This document shows, piece after piece, positions 10,618 through 22,375 of a stretch of DNA of 64,000 nt. The stretch is from Leptodactylus fallax. Taxonomy: Eukaryota; Chordata; Amphibia; Anura; Leptodactylidae. The notes beneath the pieces are model-generated. The model did no database searches. It saw only the letters and a list, made by a program, of their open reading frames with translations, and was not told where the DNA came from. Each line of letters begins with the position of its first letter. Positions within the stretch are counted from its first letter, which is position 1. The stretch is taken from contig CAMRHE010000170.1 in assembly GCA_947044405.1 (NCBI GenBank), forward strand, positions 186,001-250,000. The letters run 5' to 3'. A program made the position numbers and the translations under genes.

Positions 10618-11776
10618 GTGCAGGCTGAGGATACTCAGTTGTCTGATTCTGAGGTGCTACAGGCGATTCCCGCCAGTACCCAAACTGCTTCTGAATCCTT
10701 CCTGAAAGATATAATGTTAGCCTTAAATAGATCTATTCAGAAACATATCACAAAGGCTATCACTAATGTGTCCTCCACTATCGATTCACTTGGCGATAGG
10801 ATTAACCATGTTGAACAAAAAATGAGGGACTTTGCCTCAGCACATAATAACCATTGTGGACGCACATAATGATCTTGAGGAGGAGCTGGCGGAAGTTAAG
10901 CTTAAGTTAGCAGATATGGAAGACAGAAACAGACGCAACAATGTCAAATTTTGGGAGATACCTTAATCGGTCAATACCAGGGACTTGGTTCCTTACCTGC
11001 AACAACTGATAAAGGCTACCCTGCCTCACTGCTCTAAAGCAGATTTGATTATAGATAGGGCTCACTGCCTCCCAAAGCCGATGTCAGGGATGTTACATCT
11101 GAATGTGATTTGACTTCTATACCTGACCTGTGGCTGTGTTCTTGGATTCCTCTTGTCTTGCGATTTTGTTTTGGCATTACTGATTGGTTCCGACTATTGG
11201 CTTTGTTTCCCGGATTTGTCTTCGTCTCGTGATTTGGATCTGTGTTACCCTCCTCAGTTGCTGACCCGTGTTTGACGACTATTCTGTTTTCTCTGTCCCT
11301 GTGAGTAGTGTGTGGATCTGGTGTAGGCTTCTGCTGTAGTGCATTTATTTGTGAAACACTTTCTGTTTGGTGACAATTCAGGTCTTCAGATTCAGCAAAA
11401 GGCCACCTCTTCTTGCGAGGAGCTCTGGTGAAGGCGTCTAAGGCCGGTCTTGGCTCACAGTAGTGTTTTGCCTTTAAGTAGAATTTTCTACTGCTCGCAG
11501 TTTTTCCATGTCAAAGACTGCCTTATGCAAGTGTGCCGCAAAGGACCCTCCTTGCCTGAACCATTTGCGAAAATTCAGCTCTTCACGGATCTCTCACAAG
11601 CTACTATAATGGCTAGGAGAAAGCTTGCTCCGATTACTGCAGTTCTTCGTCAGCACAATATTCTCTACAAATGGGGCTTCCTGACTAAAATTATTGTTAC
11701 TAAAAATGGTGTTGCTCATGCCTTCAGCTCTTATGACACAGGAAAGGCCCTTCTCCTGCCCCGGATGGAAAGATAA
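10618..11776 (+). pseudogene. LINE ORF1 protein remnant (coiled coil and RNA-binding part)
   Basis: The first piece (10618-10869) ends in a heptad-like segment, SLGDRINHVEQKM. It continues after a frameshift as 'LADMEDRNRRNNVKFWEIP' followed by a stop and then DLIIDRAHCLPKP, the typical ORF1p coiled-coil to RNA-recognition transition of L1/Tx1 elements. The C-terminal part resumes at about 11490 (FFHVKDCLMQ ... LFTDLSQATIMARRKL ... ILYKWGF), the conserved C-terminal domain. About 400 bp of unrelated sequence lies between the two parts. In life ORF1p coats LINE RNA; this copy cannot encode it. Confidence 0.75.
11091..11392 (+). repeat. Probable solo-LTR fragment inside LINE ORF1
   Basis: Sequence begins TGTTACATCT and is C/T-rich. 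It shares phrases with the gypsy LTRs at 13655 and 52565 (cttggattcctcttgtcttgcgattttg versus cttggattgtgattttg). It breaks the ORF1 homology. No clear target duplication was found, so the right boundary is uncertain. Confidence 0.4.
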
Positions 11777-11810
11777 AGCCTACTACTACCTCCTCCCGGC
11801 TTGACCCTCC

Positions 11811-13654
11811 TTGGAAACCCAGCACCTCTGCCAAGTGAACTTTCATTGCTACATATTCGATGCAAGCCACCTGTTGTGCTTTTTTCCTTTTTTTCTTGCA
11901 GACTTCCCCACCCCCCAAGTTTGCGCAAATGTCTTATGTGTGCAGGAAACGCATTTCTGCGACCCTCACCCTCCGAGAATGTTCCATAAATTGTTTCCGC
12001 ATGTTTACTGTTCTAATGCTCAGAAGAAGGCTGCGGTCGTTCTTAGTGCTGTTAAAAACACGGTGTCTTTTCAGCTGCTGCACTCCCTTATTGACCCCAA
12101 GGGCCGCTATATTGCTCTTGTCTGTACAATAGATAACTGTCCGCTTACTATTTTGAATGTCTATTGCCCCAACTCCTCCCAAATCTCCTTTCTAAATTCA
12201 GTGATGAGAAAGATTAGGAAGTGTGCTAAGGGACAGCTTCTTATCTTTGGTGATTTTAATGTAGTCTATGATGATTCTTGTGACTCCACATACTTAGGTA
12301 GAAATGTCCCGCCGCAATTTGGCCCTTGGCTTTATCGTGAGGAATTTTATGACATTTGGCGTTGTCTTCACGTGTCTGAGCATGATTACACCTTTTTCTC
12401 AGCTAGTCATCACTCATACACTAGAATAGACATGTTTCTTGCCCAGAATGACCTGCTTAGTCATATCAGTAAGTGTGATATTGGTAATATTACGTGGTCG
12501 GATAACGCACCAATTACTCTCACTGTTCGCTTCTCTGACCTGGTTGGTCCATCAACTATGTGGCGCAACAATACCTATGTCATGTCTTTAAAGCCCGTGT
12601 CGGAGAAATTACATGCTGATATAGTAGAATTTTTTGCCATCAACACACCTTCTGTGTCTGATAAATTCAGTCTATGGAACTCACCTATGTTAGGGCCTTA
12701 TGCAGGGTTAAACGACTGCAGGCTATCCAGGAGCTCTTGAGTTCTATTGATAGGTTAGAAGGTCAGCACAAGCAGACTTCAGACGCCTCCTTGATTTCTC
12801 TTAGGAAGGTACGGGGCAATCTGGCTAGCCTTTTGTTAAAAGATTTCGAAAAGCACTCTAAAAGAATTAAGGCTTCTTACTACCGCTCGTTTAATAAAGC
12901 GAGCAAACTCATGGCTCGAAGAGTCAAAGCAGCGCAAGTTAAATCAAATATTCCTTTTATGATTGACAAAGCATCCGGCTCTAAACTTTATCACCCACAG
13001 CACATTGCTGACGATTCAGTAGGTTCTATCAGGACCTTTATAATTTGCAGGACAACCCAGGAACCCGGCAGCCTTCTCATTCTCGCATCGGTGGTTTTTT
13101 GAACACTCTGTCTCTGCCCTCTATTTCGTCTACTCAGTTGTTGTCATTGAACTCGCCCATAGCCCCTTTAGAAGTTGATAAGGCAATAGATAGCCTGAAA
13201 ATTAATAAGATGGGTTTTCGGGCGAATATTTCAAACTTTTTAAGCCCCTTTTCCTCCCGCACTGAACTGATGTATTGATGTCTCTGGGTAGGTTCCCTTC
13301 GGAGATGCTATCCGCAACTATCATAACTCTTCCAAAGCCTGGCAAGGACGCTTCCTCCTCTTCAAGCTATTGCCCTATATCTTTATTGAATGCAGATGTT
13401 AAATTGCTTGCTTAGGTACTCGCCAACTGCTTATTGGATATATTGCCCGCTCTAATAAGAGGTGATCAGTTTGGCTTTACTAAAAGGAGACAGGCTCCTA
13501 ACGGTACGAGGCGGGTGATTGCACTGGTCGCGGCTGCTCGAGCCGGTCGGACACCTTCTCTGCTCCTCTCTCTGGATGAGGAGAAGGCGTTTGACAGGGT
13601 TCACTGGGGATATCTCTTCAGGGTATTGAATAAGTTTGGCTTTTCCAGTCCTAT
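11811..13654 (+). pseudogene. LINE ORF2: endonuclease and N-terminal reverse transcriptase (broken)
   Basis: The apurinic-type endonuclease spans the first ~250 residues: VQETHF, LIFGDFNVV, TFFSASHHSYTRIDMFL and the S-D-N-A-P motif in place of the usual S-D-H. The linker follows in another frame (12674-13102), then a short piece (13045-13278). The reverse transcriptase begins around 13380 with a damaged PISLLN-like segment, GDQFGFTKRR, then LSLDEEKAFDRVHW, which holds the first catalytic Asp region. At least three frameshifts are needed, so the gene is dead. The RT is then interrupted by the gypsy element and resumes at 18333. Confidence 0.8.
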
Positions 13655-14313
13655 TGTAACATCCTTGCCTGTTCAGGCTTTGGCACCATCCTCGGGGTGC
13701 ACGCTGCGGCGCAGGAGGCGTGCCCGGTTGTGATTCCTTCCTTTGGGTTTTGGGTCTGAACACTGTCCTATTCCCTCACCTCCTTAATTGATTTTCCACC
13801 ACGCCCTTCTCCTTCACCTTGCTTCCCCCCTGCTCCACTAAGAGTTAACTTTGGTCTTGCCTTTGTGATTGACAGCCTGTCCTCCTATCAAGTCTGGGGC
13901 GGGTTCTTTCTCCCTATTTATTGATTGCTCACTTTCCCATTGGCGCATGCTATTGCATTTCGCTTACTGGCTATACTCCTTGTTCCTTGTTACCTGCTCT
14001 TCTGATTTTCTGACCACTGGCTTACCTTTGACTTCTCTTGGATTGTGATTTTGTACTGCATTGCTCGTTTGTTACCGACCCCTTGGCTAGCTGACCTCCC
14101 TTTGCTGTTGTACGTCCTGTCTGCGTTCTATGTTATCACTTATTATAAGGAGGGACTGTCGACTGGTTGCTGGCTGTCACCTAGGACAGATCGGGCAAGT
14201 TAGCCAGGGACAGTGGGGGGGATTCAGTTTAGGGTCCACTGTCTTGTTGTGCCCCTCCCCCCTAAGTTCTCCAGCAGCTACTGGGGAATCGCTCCTCTAG
14301 TGATTCCCTTACA
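13655..14313 (+). repeat. 5' LTR of chromodomain gypsy element
   Basis: Starts TGTAACATCC, ends CCCTTACA. The same start and end recur at 18101-18332. I did not recognise a tRNA primer site immediately downstream (14314 onward), which may be decayed or may use another priming mode. Confidence 0.85.
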
Positions 14314-14361
14314 GAATAGCAGGCCGTAAAAAAAACTTTAACCCTTCTACTCATTACTGAC

Positions 14362-15213
14362 ATGGCTTCTATTCAGGACCTTGTGACTCAAATGGAGGGT
14401 TTGGCAGGTTTGGTGTCTGAGCTGGCCAATCAGGTACACACTCTCACCCAGAATCAAGCTGAGGCCGCTGCTTCACCACCTACTGTCATTTCCCCTCCCA
14501 GGGTTAAAATGTTACTCCCGGATAGGTTTTCAGGGAATCATGTCTGTTGTATTTTCGCGTCAACCCTCATGCGTTTTAGTCTCAGATGGTGGGGGTGGTC
14601 ATTTCTCTCTTACAGGGGGATCCACAGACTTGGGCCCTTAAACTCCCCCCCTGTGGCAGAGGAGTTGACAGATCTGGAAAAATTTTTTAAGTCTTTGGGG
14701 GCCATTTATGCTGAGCCTGATCAAATTGGACTTGCCGAGTCCCAACTTCTTACCCTCTGGCAAGGTGAATTATCCGCTGAAACTTATTGCTCTCAGTTTC
14801 GGAAGTTGAGTATAACAGCAGGTTGGTGCGACTCCGCTTTGAAAGCTCTTTTTAAACAGGGCCTGAATGATTCAGTGAAGGATGTCTGGGTAGGTCACCT
14901 TGATCCCCCTACCTTAGAAAAGGCTATGACCTTAGCCGTCCGCATTGACAGGAGACTCCAGGACAGACGTAAGGAGAGGGTGGGGATTGGTCCCACTAAC
15001 TCTTCTGTCTATCCCTCTCTTTCTGTTAAAAAATCTGTTTCTCCTTCTGTCACCCCTGGAGATGAGCCTATGCAGTTGGGAGCAATGGATACCAAGGCTA
15101 GACGAGAATATCGACTCCGGAATCATCTCTGCCTGTATTGCGGCAAACCGGGTCATTTCATCCGAGACTGTTCCATCAAACCACGTACACCAGCGGAAAA
15201 CTCCAGGGCCTGA
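14362..15213 (+). CDS. Gypsy Gag (partly scrambled), 283 aa
   Basis: It starts with [13 protein letters not shown] and a heptad-rich N-terminus typical of sushi/chromovirus Gag. Residues ~65-95 are out of frame (a double frameshift or rearrangement replaces the start of the capsid), after which capsid sequence resumes with [15 protein letters not shown] and [10 protein letters not shown]. The C-terminal zinc knuckle [14 protein letters not shown] is complete (C-x2-C-x4-H-x4-C). The overlap with the next frame is consistent with a frameshifted gag-pol arrangement. The capsid damage makes function unlikely. Confidence 0.75.
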   Translation: MASIQDLVTQMEGLAGLVSELANQVHTLTQNQAEAAASPPTVISPPRVKMLLPDRFSGNHVCCIFASTLMRFSLRWWGWSFLSYRGIHRLGPLNSPPVAEELTDLEKFFKSLGAIYAEPDQIGLAESQLLTLWQGELSAETYCSQFRKLSITAGWCDSALKALFKQGLNDSVKDVWVGHLDPPTLEKAMTLAVRIDRRLQDRRKERVGIGPTNSSVYPSLSVKKSVSPSVTPGDEPMQLGAMDTKARREYRLRNHLCLYCGKPGHFIRDCSIKPRTPAENSRA

Positions 15214-15219
15214 GTAGTA

Positions 15220-15870
15220 TTCAGAAGAACCACTCAGGCAGTCAGATATCTTCCGAAAAATCTCACAAATTGATGTTACCTGTGTCTCTGTCCTTTGGGG
15301 GCAGATCTGTTTCTGGGCAGGCCCTAGTAGATTCTGGGGCTGCCACTAACTTTGTTAAATTTTCGTTTGTTTCTGCTTTACATATTGAACTTGTATCATT
15401 AGATACTCCTCTGTTGGTTACTGGGGCGGATTTTACTCCACTGGCCAGGGGTAAAATCTGTTTTAAAACCCCCTTACTCTCTTTGCAAGTGGGCTCAATA
15501 CATACAGAGCTTATGAGTTTTTTTGTTATGGTGGATCTCTCATCTGATGTTATTTTAGGGCTTCCCTGGCTAGACCTCCATAACCCTACCTTTGATTGGC
15601 CCAAAAAAGAGTTAGTGAAATGGGGGAATCAGTGCTCCTCCCATTGTATTGCTTTGCATGCCTCCGATTGTCTCAGTGAGGAGATGCTTCTTCCTGAATT
15701 TCTATCTGATATTCATGATGTTTTTGATGCTAAAGCTGCTGAAGTTTTACCGCCGCATAGACCTTACGATTGTGCGATTGAACTCCTTCCCGACTCCAAA
15801 TACCCTAAGGGAAGGATCTTCAATCTTTCTGCTCCTGAACATGAGGCTATGCGGGATTACAATCAGGATA
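15220..15870 (+). pseudogene. Gypsy protease and start of reverse transcriptase
   Basis: In the frame that starts at 15138, the retropepsin active site is [12 protein letters not shown] (D-S-G) and the flap/C-terminal strand is DVILGLPWL. The RT N-terminus follows ([12 protein letters not shown] ... [10 protein letters not shown]) and then breaks: the sequence jumps past the fingers and palm to the thumb/RNase H connection. No Y-x-D-D motif exists, so DNA synthesis is impossible from this copy. Confidence 0.8.
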
Positions 15871-15886
15871 GTCTTCTTAAAGTGTT

Positions 15887-17725
15887 TTGCTACTGTTGCG
15901 TCAAAACTGTCTCTTTTCCAAACTGTCCAAATGCCTGTTCGGAGTCCAAAGGGTCACCTTCCTCGGTCACGTTATTACTCCCGATTCTTTTTGTATGGAT
16001 CCACTAAAAGTCACGGCTATTAATAACTGGGAACGCCCCTCCAACCTTAAAGCCCTGCAACGTTTCTTGGGTTTCTCCAACTATTATCGAAAATTTATTA
16101 AGAATTTCTCTTCTATAGTGAAGCCATTGACGGATCTCACAAAGAAAGGTGCCGATGTGACCAAATGGACTCCGGAAGCGGAACAGGCTTTTGTACATCT
16201 CAAGAAATGTTTTGTTGAGGCTCCTGTAATAGTACCACCAGACTATGATCGCCCATTTATTATTGAGGTTAATGCCTCTGAAGTGGGGGTTGGTGCTGTG
16301 TTGTCTCAGGGCTCTGAAAATTTTACGTGTTTGCAACCTGTGGCCTTCTTCTCGAGGAAATTCTCTCCTACGCAGCGCAACTATGACATTGGTAATCAAG
16401 AACTCCTAGCCATTAAATGGGCATTCGAGGAGTGGAGACATTTCCTCGAGGAGGCCAAACACCAGATCACAGTATTCACCGATCATAAGAACCTACTATA
16501 TCTGGATAACGCTAAGCGACTGTCTCCTAGGCAGGCCCGCTGGGCGCTATTCTTCACACGTTTTAATTTTGTGGTGACTTATCGTCCAGGCTCTAAAAAT
16601 GTATGGGCTGATGCCCTATCTTGCAGTTTTGGTCCCAGCGATGCCCCTAAGGATGTTCCAGATAAAATCTTGTCTCCCGGAGTGGTTCTCTCCATTATTA
16701 CTCCTGATCTTGCTACTTTAGTGGTTAATTCACAAGATCTTGCTCCCAGTAATACTCCCACTGGGAAACTATTTGTACCTCCAAATCTTCGTCTTCGTGT
16801 TTTGGAGGAAATTCATTGTTCTACCTTAACGGGACATCCCGGCTTTGCTGGGACCAAATACCTTTTCTCCCGCTCTTACTGGTGGCCTTCCTGGTCTCGA
16901 GACGTATGTGAATTTGTTGCTGCCTGTGAGACATGTGCTACGATGAAGACTCCTAGGAGATTACCCGAGGGCCTTCTTCATCCCCTTCCTATACCTAAGA
17001 GACCATGCTCCCATTTGTCAATGGACTTTATTACTGATTTGCCTTGTTCCCAAGGGAAGACTGTGATTTGGGTTGTTGTGGATAGATTCTCCAAAATGTG
17101 TCATTTTGTACCCCTAAAGAAAATTCCAAGTGCTCCACGTCTAGCCTCGCTCTTTATTAATCACATACTCCGCTTGCATGGTGTACCGGAAAATATTGTA
17201 TCTGATCGGGGTGTACAATTTGTCTCTAGATTCTGGAAGGAATTTTGTGGTCGTCTGGGGGTCTCTCTGTCTTTCTCTTCCGCGTTCCACCTTGAGACCA
17301 ATGTCCAGACAGAGAGATTCAACCAAACTTTGGAACAGTACTTAAGGTGTTTTGTGTCTGATGCTCAAGAAAAATGGAGAACCTTTCTTCCTCTAGCAGA
17401 GTTTGCAATAAACAACAGGGTTAACGTCACCACTAAAATGTCTCCGTTTTATTGCAACTATGGTTTTAACCCCAGCTACTCCTCTCTCCGTAGCACCGAG
17501 TCTGTTAATCCCACCGCCGAGCAGACTTATCAGCGACTGTGCACAGTCTGGACCCAGGCTCGTCTGAGCCTGGTTAAAGCCCAAGAATATCAAAAACGGC
17601 AGGCAAATAAAAGACGCTTACCTGGCACTGAATACAGAGTGGGAGATCGAGTCTGGCTGTCCACTAGGAATCTGCGTCTTAGAGTTCCTTCGGGGAAATT
17701 TGAACCATGTTACATTGGGCCCTAA
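15887..17725 (+). CDS. Gypsy RT connection, RNase H and integrase, 612 aa open frame
   Basis: Residues ~10-80 are the RT thumb/connection ([30 protein letters not shown]). RNase H follows ([17 protein letters not shown], with the D-x-S motif altered to [24 protein letters not shown]). Integrase has an N-terminal His/Cys zinc region (H-x..H near [11 protein letters not shown]-x2-C in CETCATM) and a D,D,E core: [18 protein letters not shown] and QTERFNQTL. It ends in the GPY-like region ([11 protein letters not shown]). It lacks the RT palm. Long open length despite a dead RT suggests the deletion is fairly recent. Confidence 0.85.
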   Translation: MLLLRQNCLFSKLSKCLFGVQRVTFLGHVITPDSFCMDPLKVTAINNWERPSNLKALQRFLGFSNYYRKFIKNFSSIVKPLTDLTKKGADVTKWTPEAEQAFVHLKKCFVEAPVIVPPDYDRPFIIEVNASEVGVGAVLSQGSENFTCLQPVAFFSRKFSPTQRNYDIGNQELLAIKWAFEEWRHFLEEAKHQITVFTDHKNLLYLDNAKRLSPRQARWALFFTRFNFVVTYRPGSKNVWADALSCSFGPSDAPKDVPDKILSPGVVLSIITPDLATLVVNSQDLAPSNTPTGKLFVPPNLRLRVLEEIHCSTLTGHPGFAGTKYLFSRSYWWPSWSRDVCEFVAACETCATMKTPRRLPEGLLHPLPIPKRPCSHLSMDFITDLPCSQGKTVIWVVVDRFSKMCHFVPLKKIPSAPRLASLFINHILRLHGVPENIVSDRGVQFVSRFWKEFCGRLGVSLSFSSAFHLETNVQTERFNQTLEQYLRCFVSDAQEKWRTFLPLAEFAINNRVNVTTKMSPFYCNYGFNPSYSSLRSTESVNPTAEQTYQRLCTVWTQARLSLVKAQEYQKRQANKRRLPGTEYRVGDRVWLSTRNLRLRVPSGKFEPCYIGP

Positions 17726-18179
17726 TGTCATTTCTGAACTCATAAACCCAGTATCTTTTAAATTACAACTTCCAAGTTCTTTTCGTATCCACAACGTCTT
17801 CCACAAGTCGCTTTTGAAGAAGTATATCTCCCCTGTCCTTACTTCTTCCAGTCCACCTGCGCCGGTGGTGGTCCAAGGGGAACTAGAATATGAAGTAGAA
17901 AAAATTCTGGATTCCCGTCGGGTGCAGAATGCTGTTCAGTACCTCATGCACTGGAAGGGTTATGGCCCGGAAGAGCGAACGTGGGTTTCTGGTAGGGACC
18001 TACATGCGCCACGTTTGATTAATCTCTTTCATCGCCAGAACCCTTTGAAACCTGGTCCATCTGGCGAGGGTCCAGAGGCCCCTCGTAAAAGGGGGGGTAC
18101 TGTAACATCCTTGCCTGTTCAGGCTTTGGCACCATCCTCCAGGTGCACGCTGCGGCGCAGGAGGCGTGCCCGGTTGTGA
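17700..18179 (+). CDS. Integrase C-terminal chromodomain piece, 159 aa
   Basis: A +1 shift separates this from the integrase frame at about 17715. It carries the end of the GPY/F module (VFHKSLLKKY) and a chromodomain: YEVEKILDSRR, YLMHWKGYGPEERTWV, LINLFH. Chromodomains of such integrases can direct insertion to modified histones. The frame runs into the 3' LTR. Confidence 0.85.
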   Translation: MNHVTLGPNVISELINPVSFKLQLPSSFRIHNVFHKSLLKKYISPVLTSSSPPAPVVVQGELEYEVEKILDSRRVQNAVQYLMHWKGYGPEERTWVSGRDLHAPRLINLFHRQNPLKPGPSGEGPEAPRKRGGTVTSLPVQALAPSSRCTLRRRRRARL

Positions 18180-18332
18180 TTCCTTCCTTTTGGGTTTTTC
18201 TTGTATTGTCTGAACACTATCCTATTCCCTCACCTTCTTAATTGATTTTCCACCACACCCTTCTCCTTCACCTTGCTTCTCCCCCTGCTCCACTAAGAGT
18301 TAACTTTGGTCCTCTCTAGTGATTCCCTTACA
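18101..18332 (+). repeat. 3' LTR of chromodomain gypsy element, internally deleted
   Basis: Begins TGTAACATCC and ends CCCTTACA. It matches the first ~215 and last ~20 bp of the 5' LTR; about 430 bp between are missing. Confidence 0.85.
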
Positions 18333-20271
18333 CCTCTCTTCAGTACTATTTCTGCTTTATATTCCACGCAATCTGCTCGGGTTCTAGCTAATGGGGTACT
18401 GTCCCGTCCCTTTGTCATCACAAATGGTACCCGGCAGGGGGTGTCCATTGTCCCCTCTAATTTTCTCCTTGGTAATAGAGCCACTGGCGGAGGTTATTAG
18501 GACACATAGGGATATTCTGGGGGTGAGTGTTGGAGCTGGAATTAGTTTATTTGCAGACGATGTGAACCTATCACTTAAATATACGAGTACTACTCTCGCC
18601 TCTGTGTCACAAATATTATCAGATTTTGGGGCTGTGTCATATTATAAAGTGAATGAGGCTAAGTGCCAATTACTGGGGTTGAATATTTCGGGATCAGTTC
18701 TCCGACACATTAAAGACAACTCTCCCTACCAATGGTGTCCCATTCCATACCATATTTAGGCAATAAAATCACTGTAAACCCCAGAGATTTAGTTAAAGCG
18801 AACTTTCCTGGGCTGCTGTCCTCTATACAACAGGAACTCAATGTTTGAGTTTGAGAATAGTTGGATGGGGTGAATAGTGCTGTACAAAATACTGATCCTT
18901 CCCAAGGTTCTTTATTATCTACGCACCCTAGTGGTCCCTGTTTCTCAATACATCTTTAACGACTTTCAAAAACAGATGACTATAGTTTCTATAGTGATGA
19001 AGGACGGGGCTCATGGGGGATGGGTGTTCCCAATTTGTATTGCTACCATACTGCTATAGTGCTGGGCCAAATTAAATATTGGCTTTCCTCTAGTCACGAT
19101 AAATTATGGCCTACTGTGGAATCCCATCTAGCACAAGTGCCGAACTGGAGGGACTTTTTACTCTCTTAAAGACCTTCGGACAGCATGCCCATTTCTACCC
19201 CCCCGAAAGTCATTGCCTCTATGGCAGCTTGGAAATCCCTTTGTGCCAATAATGATAGTTCGGTTCCTGGGGTCCTTCTAAATATTCCCATTGCTGTGCT
19301 CTCGCATAGGATACTTCATATGTCTCTATGGGCATGGCACAGATGTGAGGTCCGATATATTTCTAATCTCTACATACACTCTGCCATGGCGCCATTTGGA
19401 ACCCTTAGGGAAACTTTTGGTCTTCCTGCTACAAAGGAATTCACATACTATAGGTTAGTTTCCTACTTGACTACACATCCCTCGCAGCAGATTCTGTTGC
19501 CTCAGATGGCGGCCGATCTACTAAATGTATCTTCTCCCAAATCACTTACCAGGACAAAAATGCTGTCCCAGACTCTGAATCTGGTTTGTGTCTTCCAGAA
19601 AACTAAGTCTGTTCTGCAGTGGGAAAGCGACTTTGGGTGTCGGTTTGCAGTGCACCAATGGCAAGAGGTAATAAAATAGGATAAATGTTCCACTGCCTGT
19701 GCCTCCCACTGGGAACAGTTTAGTAAACTACTCCTGCGCTGATATTACCCCCCCCCCCCCCCTCTGCCTGGCTAAATTTTATCCTAATTGCTCTCCGTCT
19801 TGGTGGGGTTGTGGCGAGGTGGGTTCATTGTTACATATTTTCTGGCACTGCCCGATAGTTTGCCCCTTTTGGTCCTCAGTCTTTTCATTGGTTAATAGAC
19901 TTTACGGTCATAATCTCGAGCCTGCCCCACAGATGGCTTTGCTCTTGCTTGGCATCCATTTGGTTCTGTATAAACACCAGACAGTTATTAGTCAGATATT
20001 TGGAGCTGCTCGTTTGTTGATAGCCCGCAGATGGAAGACTGATGCTTGTCCATCTTTGTCAGAATTGATAACTGTAATCACCACTAATTTGAACAAATGC
20101 ATGCTAACAGACATGGTAGTCGGGATAAATTTCAGACTAACTGGGAGAGGTGGATTGCTGCCTATCCTCCCTTGGTGCCCTAGTTATGCTAACGGTCTGT
20201 CACCTCCGAGGTATTCTCTTATTGGACCATTCTGGTTTTCGCGGCTACAGCTGATAGGATGTTTACTGTAA
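18333..20271 (+). pseudogene. LINE ORF2: C-terminal reverse transcriptase and cysteine-rich tail (broken)
   Basis: Continues ORF2 from 13654. RT motifs: [22 protein letters not shown], and ISLFADDVNLSL with the F-A-D-D catalytic pair. Thumb-like ILPKVLYYLRTL follows near 18885, then a poorly conserved linker (19185-19679). The C-terminal region 19699-20271 has GCGEVGSLLHIFWHC, part of the C-C-H-C motif of L1/Tx1 ORF2, with one Cys position not evident. Several frameshifts and stops (for example after 18760 and near 18845) disable it. Confidence 0.8.
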
Positions 20272-20569
20272 CTCTATTACTATCTTCTCTTACTGTGTGG
20301 GCGTACGGTCTGGCCTGTGTGTTCTACCTGTCCTGGTTTTGTATACCCTTTCTCTCCAACCCTTTGGTTTCCACTGTTGTATTGTTATTGTATGCACTTC
20401 TGCCCAATCGTTACTTATGACTTTACTTGAGCAAGCCTCATGTCATTCTGTCATGGACTGGTCTGCCTTATGTATCTAATGTCTTTTATGTCTCTTTATT
20501 TTGGGTGTCTTTACTGTTTCTTTGTTTTTTGAAAAACTTAATAAAAACTTATTTAAATAAAAAAAATAA
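20272..20569 (+). other. LINE 3' untranslated region and A-rich tail
   Basis: About 300 bp T-rich non-coding sequence ending in ttaataaaaacttatttaaa and an A-run. It marks the LINE 3' end; the repeat array resumes just after. Confidence 0.65.
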
Positions 20570-21457
20570 TGGAAGTGAAATTTAGACATTTTTCAATAAT
20601 ACATTAACTTAGCCCTAAAATTAACACATTCACAAACAGTTAATGGAGAAAATGCATTTCACAAATTGTTATGCAATTTCTCACAGAAATACCCCACATG
20701 TGGGTTTACATTGATGTTTGGGTGAATGGCAGTGTGCAGAAGGGAAATAGCGACACTGGGTGTTTAAAAAGCAGATTTTGCTGGAATATTTTAGGAACCA
20801 AGTCTTATTTGCAAAGCCCCTAGGGTACCAATACAATGGAAACCCCCAAAAGTGACCCCATTTTGGAAACTTCACACCTGACAGAATTTGTCAAGCGGTA
20901 TATTGTGTCTTTTGATCCCACAGCCGTTTCACAGATTTAAGTAAATGAAAAATTACTAAAATGTCATTCTATCCCCAAAGTTTTCCTTTTCATAAGGGGT
21001 TAAGGGAAAAAAGCTCCCCACATGTTGTTAAACAATTACTCCTTAACAGGGCAATACCCCATATGTGGTCGTAATCTGCTGTATGGGTACATGGAGGGGC
21101 TCAGAATGGAAAGAGCGCTATTTGGCTTTTGGAGGGCAGATTTTGCTGGAATAGTTTTCAGGTGCCATGTCACATTTGCAGAGCCCCTAAAGTACCCGTA
21201 CAATGGAAATCCCCAAAAAGTGACCCATTTTTGGAAACTACACCCCTCAAGGAATTTATCTAGGGGTATAGTGAGCATTTTGACCTCACAGCTGTTTCAC
21301 AGATTTTATTAGCATTGGGACATAAAAAATGAAATTCAAAGGTGATACAAAATAAATCTAAAATATAACTTTTAATGATAATGCAGATAAAAATGCAAAT
21401 CTGAACAATCGTTCACCACCAAAATTAAGCCCCATACTAGGGATCACCTATAACTTA
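20570..21457 (-). repeat. ~0.39 kb tandem array, third segment
   Basis: Two units in the same orientation as 9447-10394 (gaccccattttggaaac near 20855, gacccatttttggaaac near 21222). It is therefore probably one array split by the LINE. From about 21320 to 21457 the sequence is AT-rich without a recognised feature. Confidence 0.65.
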
Positions 21458-22375
21458 CAGTGGGTACGGAAAGTATTCAGACCCCTTTAAATTTTTCACT
21501 CTTTGTTTCATTGGAGCCATTTGCTAAAAGCAAAAAAGTTCATTTTATTTCTCTTTAATGTACACTCAGCACTCCATATTGACAGAAAAAAACCCAGAAA
21601 TGTAGATATTTTTGCAAATTTATTAAAAAAGAAAAACTGAAATAACACATGGTCATAAGTATTCGGACCCTTTGCTGTGACACTCATATTTAACTCACAT
21701 GCTGTCCATTTCCTTCTGATCCTCCTTGAGATGGTTCTACTCCTTCATTGGAGTCCAGCTGTGTTTAATTAAACTGATTGGACTTAATTAGGAAAAACAC
21801 ACACCTGTCTATATAAGACCTCACAGCTCACAGTACATGTCAGAGCAAATGAGAATCATGAGGTCAAAGGAACTGCACAAGGAGCTCAGAGACAGAATTG
21901 TGGCAAGGCACAGATCTGGCTAAGGTTACAAAAAAATTTCTGTAGCACTCAAAGTTCCTAAGAGCACAGTGGCCTCCATAATCATTAAACAGAAGAAGTT
22001 AGGGACGACCAGAACTCTTCCTAGACCTGGCCGTCCAGCCAAACTGAGCAATCGCGGGAGAAGAGCCTTGTTGAGAGAGGTAAAGAAGAACCCAAAGATC
22101 ACTGTGGCTGAGCTCCAGAGATGCAGTAGGGAGATGGGAGAAGTTCCACAAAGTCAACTATCACTGCAGCCCTCCACCAGTTGGGGCTTTATGGCAGAGT
22201 GGCCTGAAGGAAGCCTCTCCTCAGTGCAAGACATATGAAAGCCCCCATAAAGTTTGCCAAAAAACACATGAAAGACTCCCAGACTATGAGAAATAAGATT
22301 CTCTGGTCTGATGAGACGAAGATTGAACTTTTTGGCGTTAATTCTAAGCGGTATGTACGGAGAAACAACCCAAAA
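21458..22375 (+). mobile_element. Tc1-type transposon copy A (5' part, truncated)
   Basis: After a TA at 21456-21457 the terminal repeat begins CAGTGGGTACGGAAAGT, identical in kind to the element at 42709-43955. The 3' half is missing. Confidence 0.85.
21858..22375 (+). pseudogene. Tc1 transposase N-terminal half (broken), copy A
   Basis: Starts at ATG 21858. Codon 22 is a stop (TAA, 21921-21923). The paired helix-turn-helix DNA-binding region continues beyond it (KVPKSTVASI; a GRP box in PRPGRPAKLS). A frameshift occurs near 22120-22240. The catalytic domain begins in another frame with [13 protein letters not shown] (first Asp present) and ends near KRYVRRNNPK, before the second Asp and the Glu. 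It is a dead 5' fragment. Confidence 0.85.

Larger units (their letters stand above)
13655..18332 (+). mobile_element. Ty3/gypsy chromodomain retrotransposon (chromovirus-like), degenerate
   Basis: LTRs are 13655-14313 (659 bp) and 18101-18332 (232 bp, with an internal deletion). Flanks are cctat (13650-13654) and cctct (18333-18337), a 5-bp duplication with one change. Interior order is gag, protease, reverse transcriptase (palm deleted), RNase H, integrase, chromodomain, the usual Ty3/gypsy order. The polypurine tract AAAAGGGGGGG precedes the 3' LTR at 18088. Inactive because of the RT deletion and frameshifts. The same LTR family gives solo copies at 52565-53226 and 53353-54013. Confidence 0.9.
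10395..20569 (+). mobile_element. Tx1-like (L1 superfamily) LINE, degenerate, split by a gypsy element
   Basis: ORF1 and ORF2 remnants are collinear on the plus strand and the 3' end is an A-rich tail (aataaaaactt... to 20569). A complete-ended gypsy element interrupts it at 13655-18332 inside the reverse transcriptase; removing this and one 5-bp duplication rejoins the LINE sequence at tttccagtcctct. The LINE alone is about 5.5 kb. Frameshifts and stops make it inactive. The 5' limit near 10395 is approximate. Confidence 0.8.
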
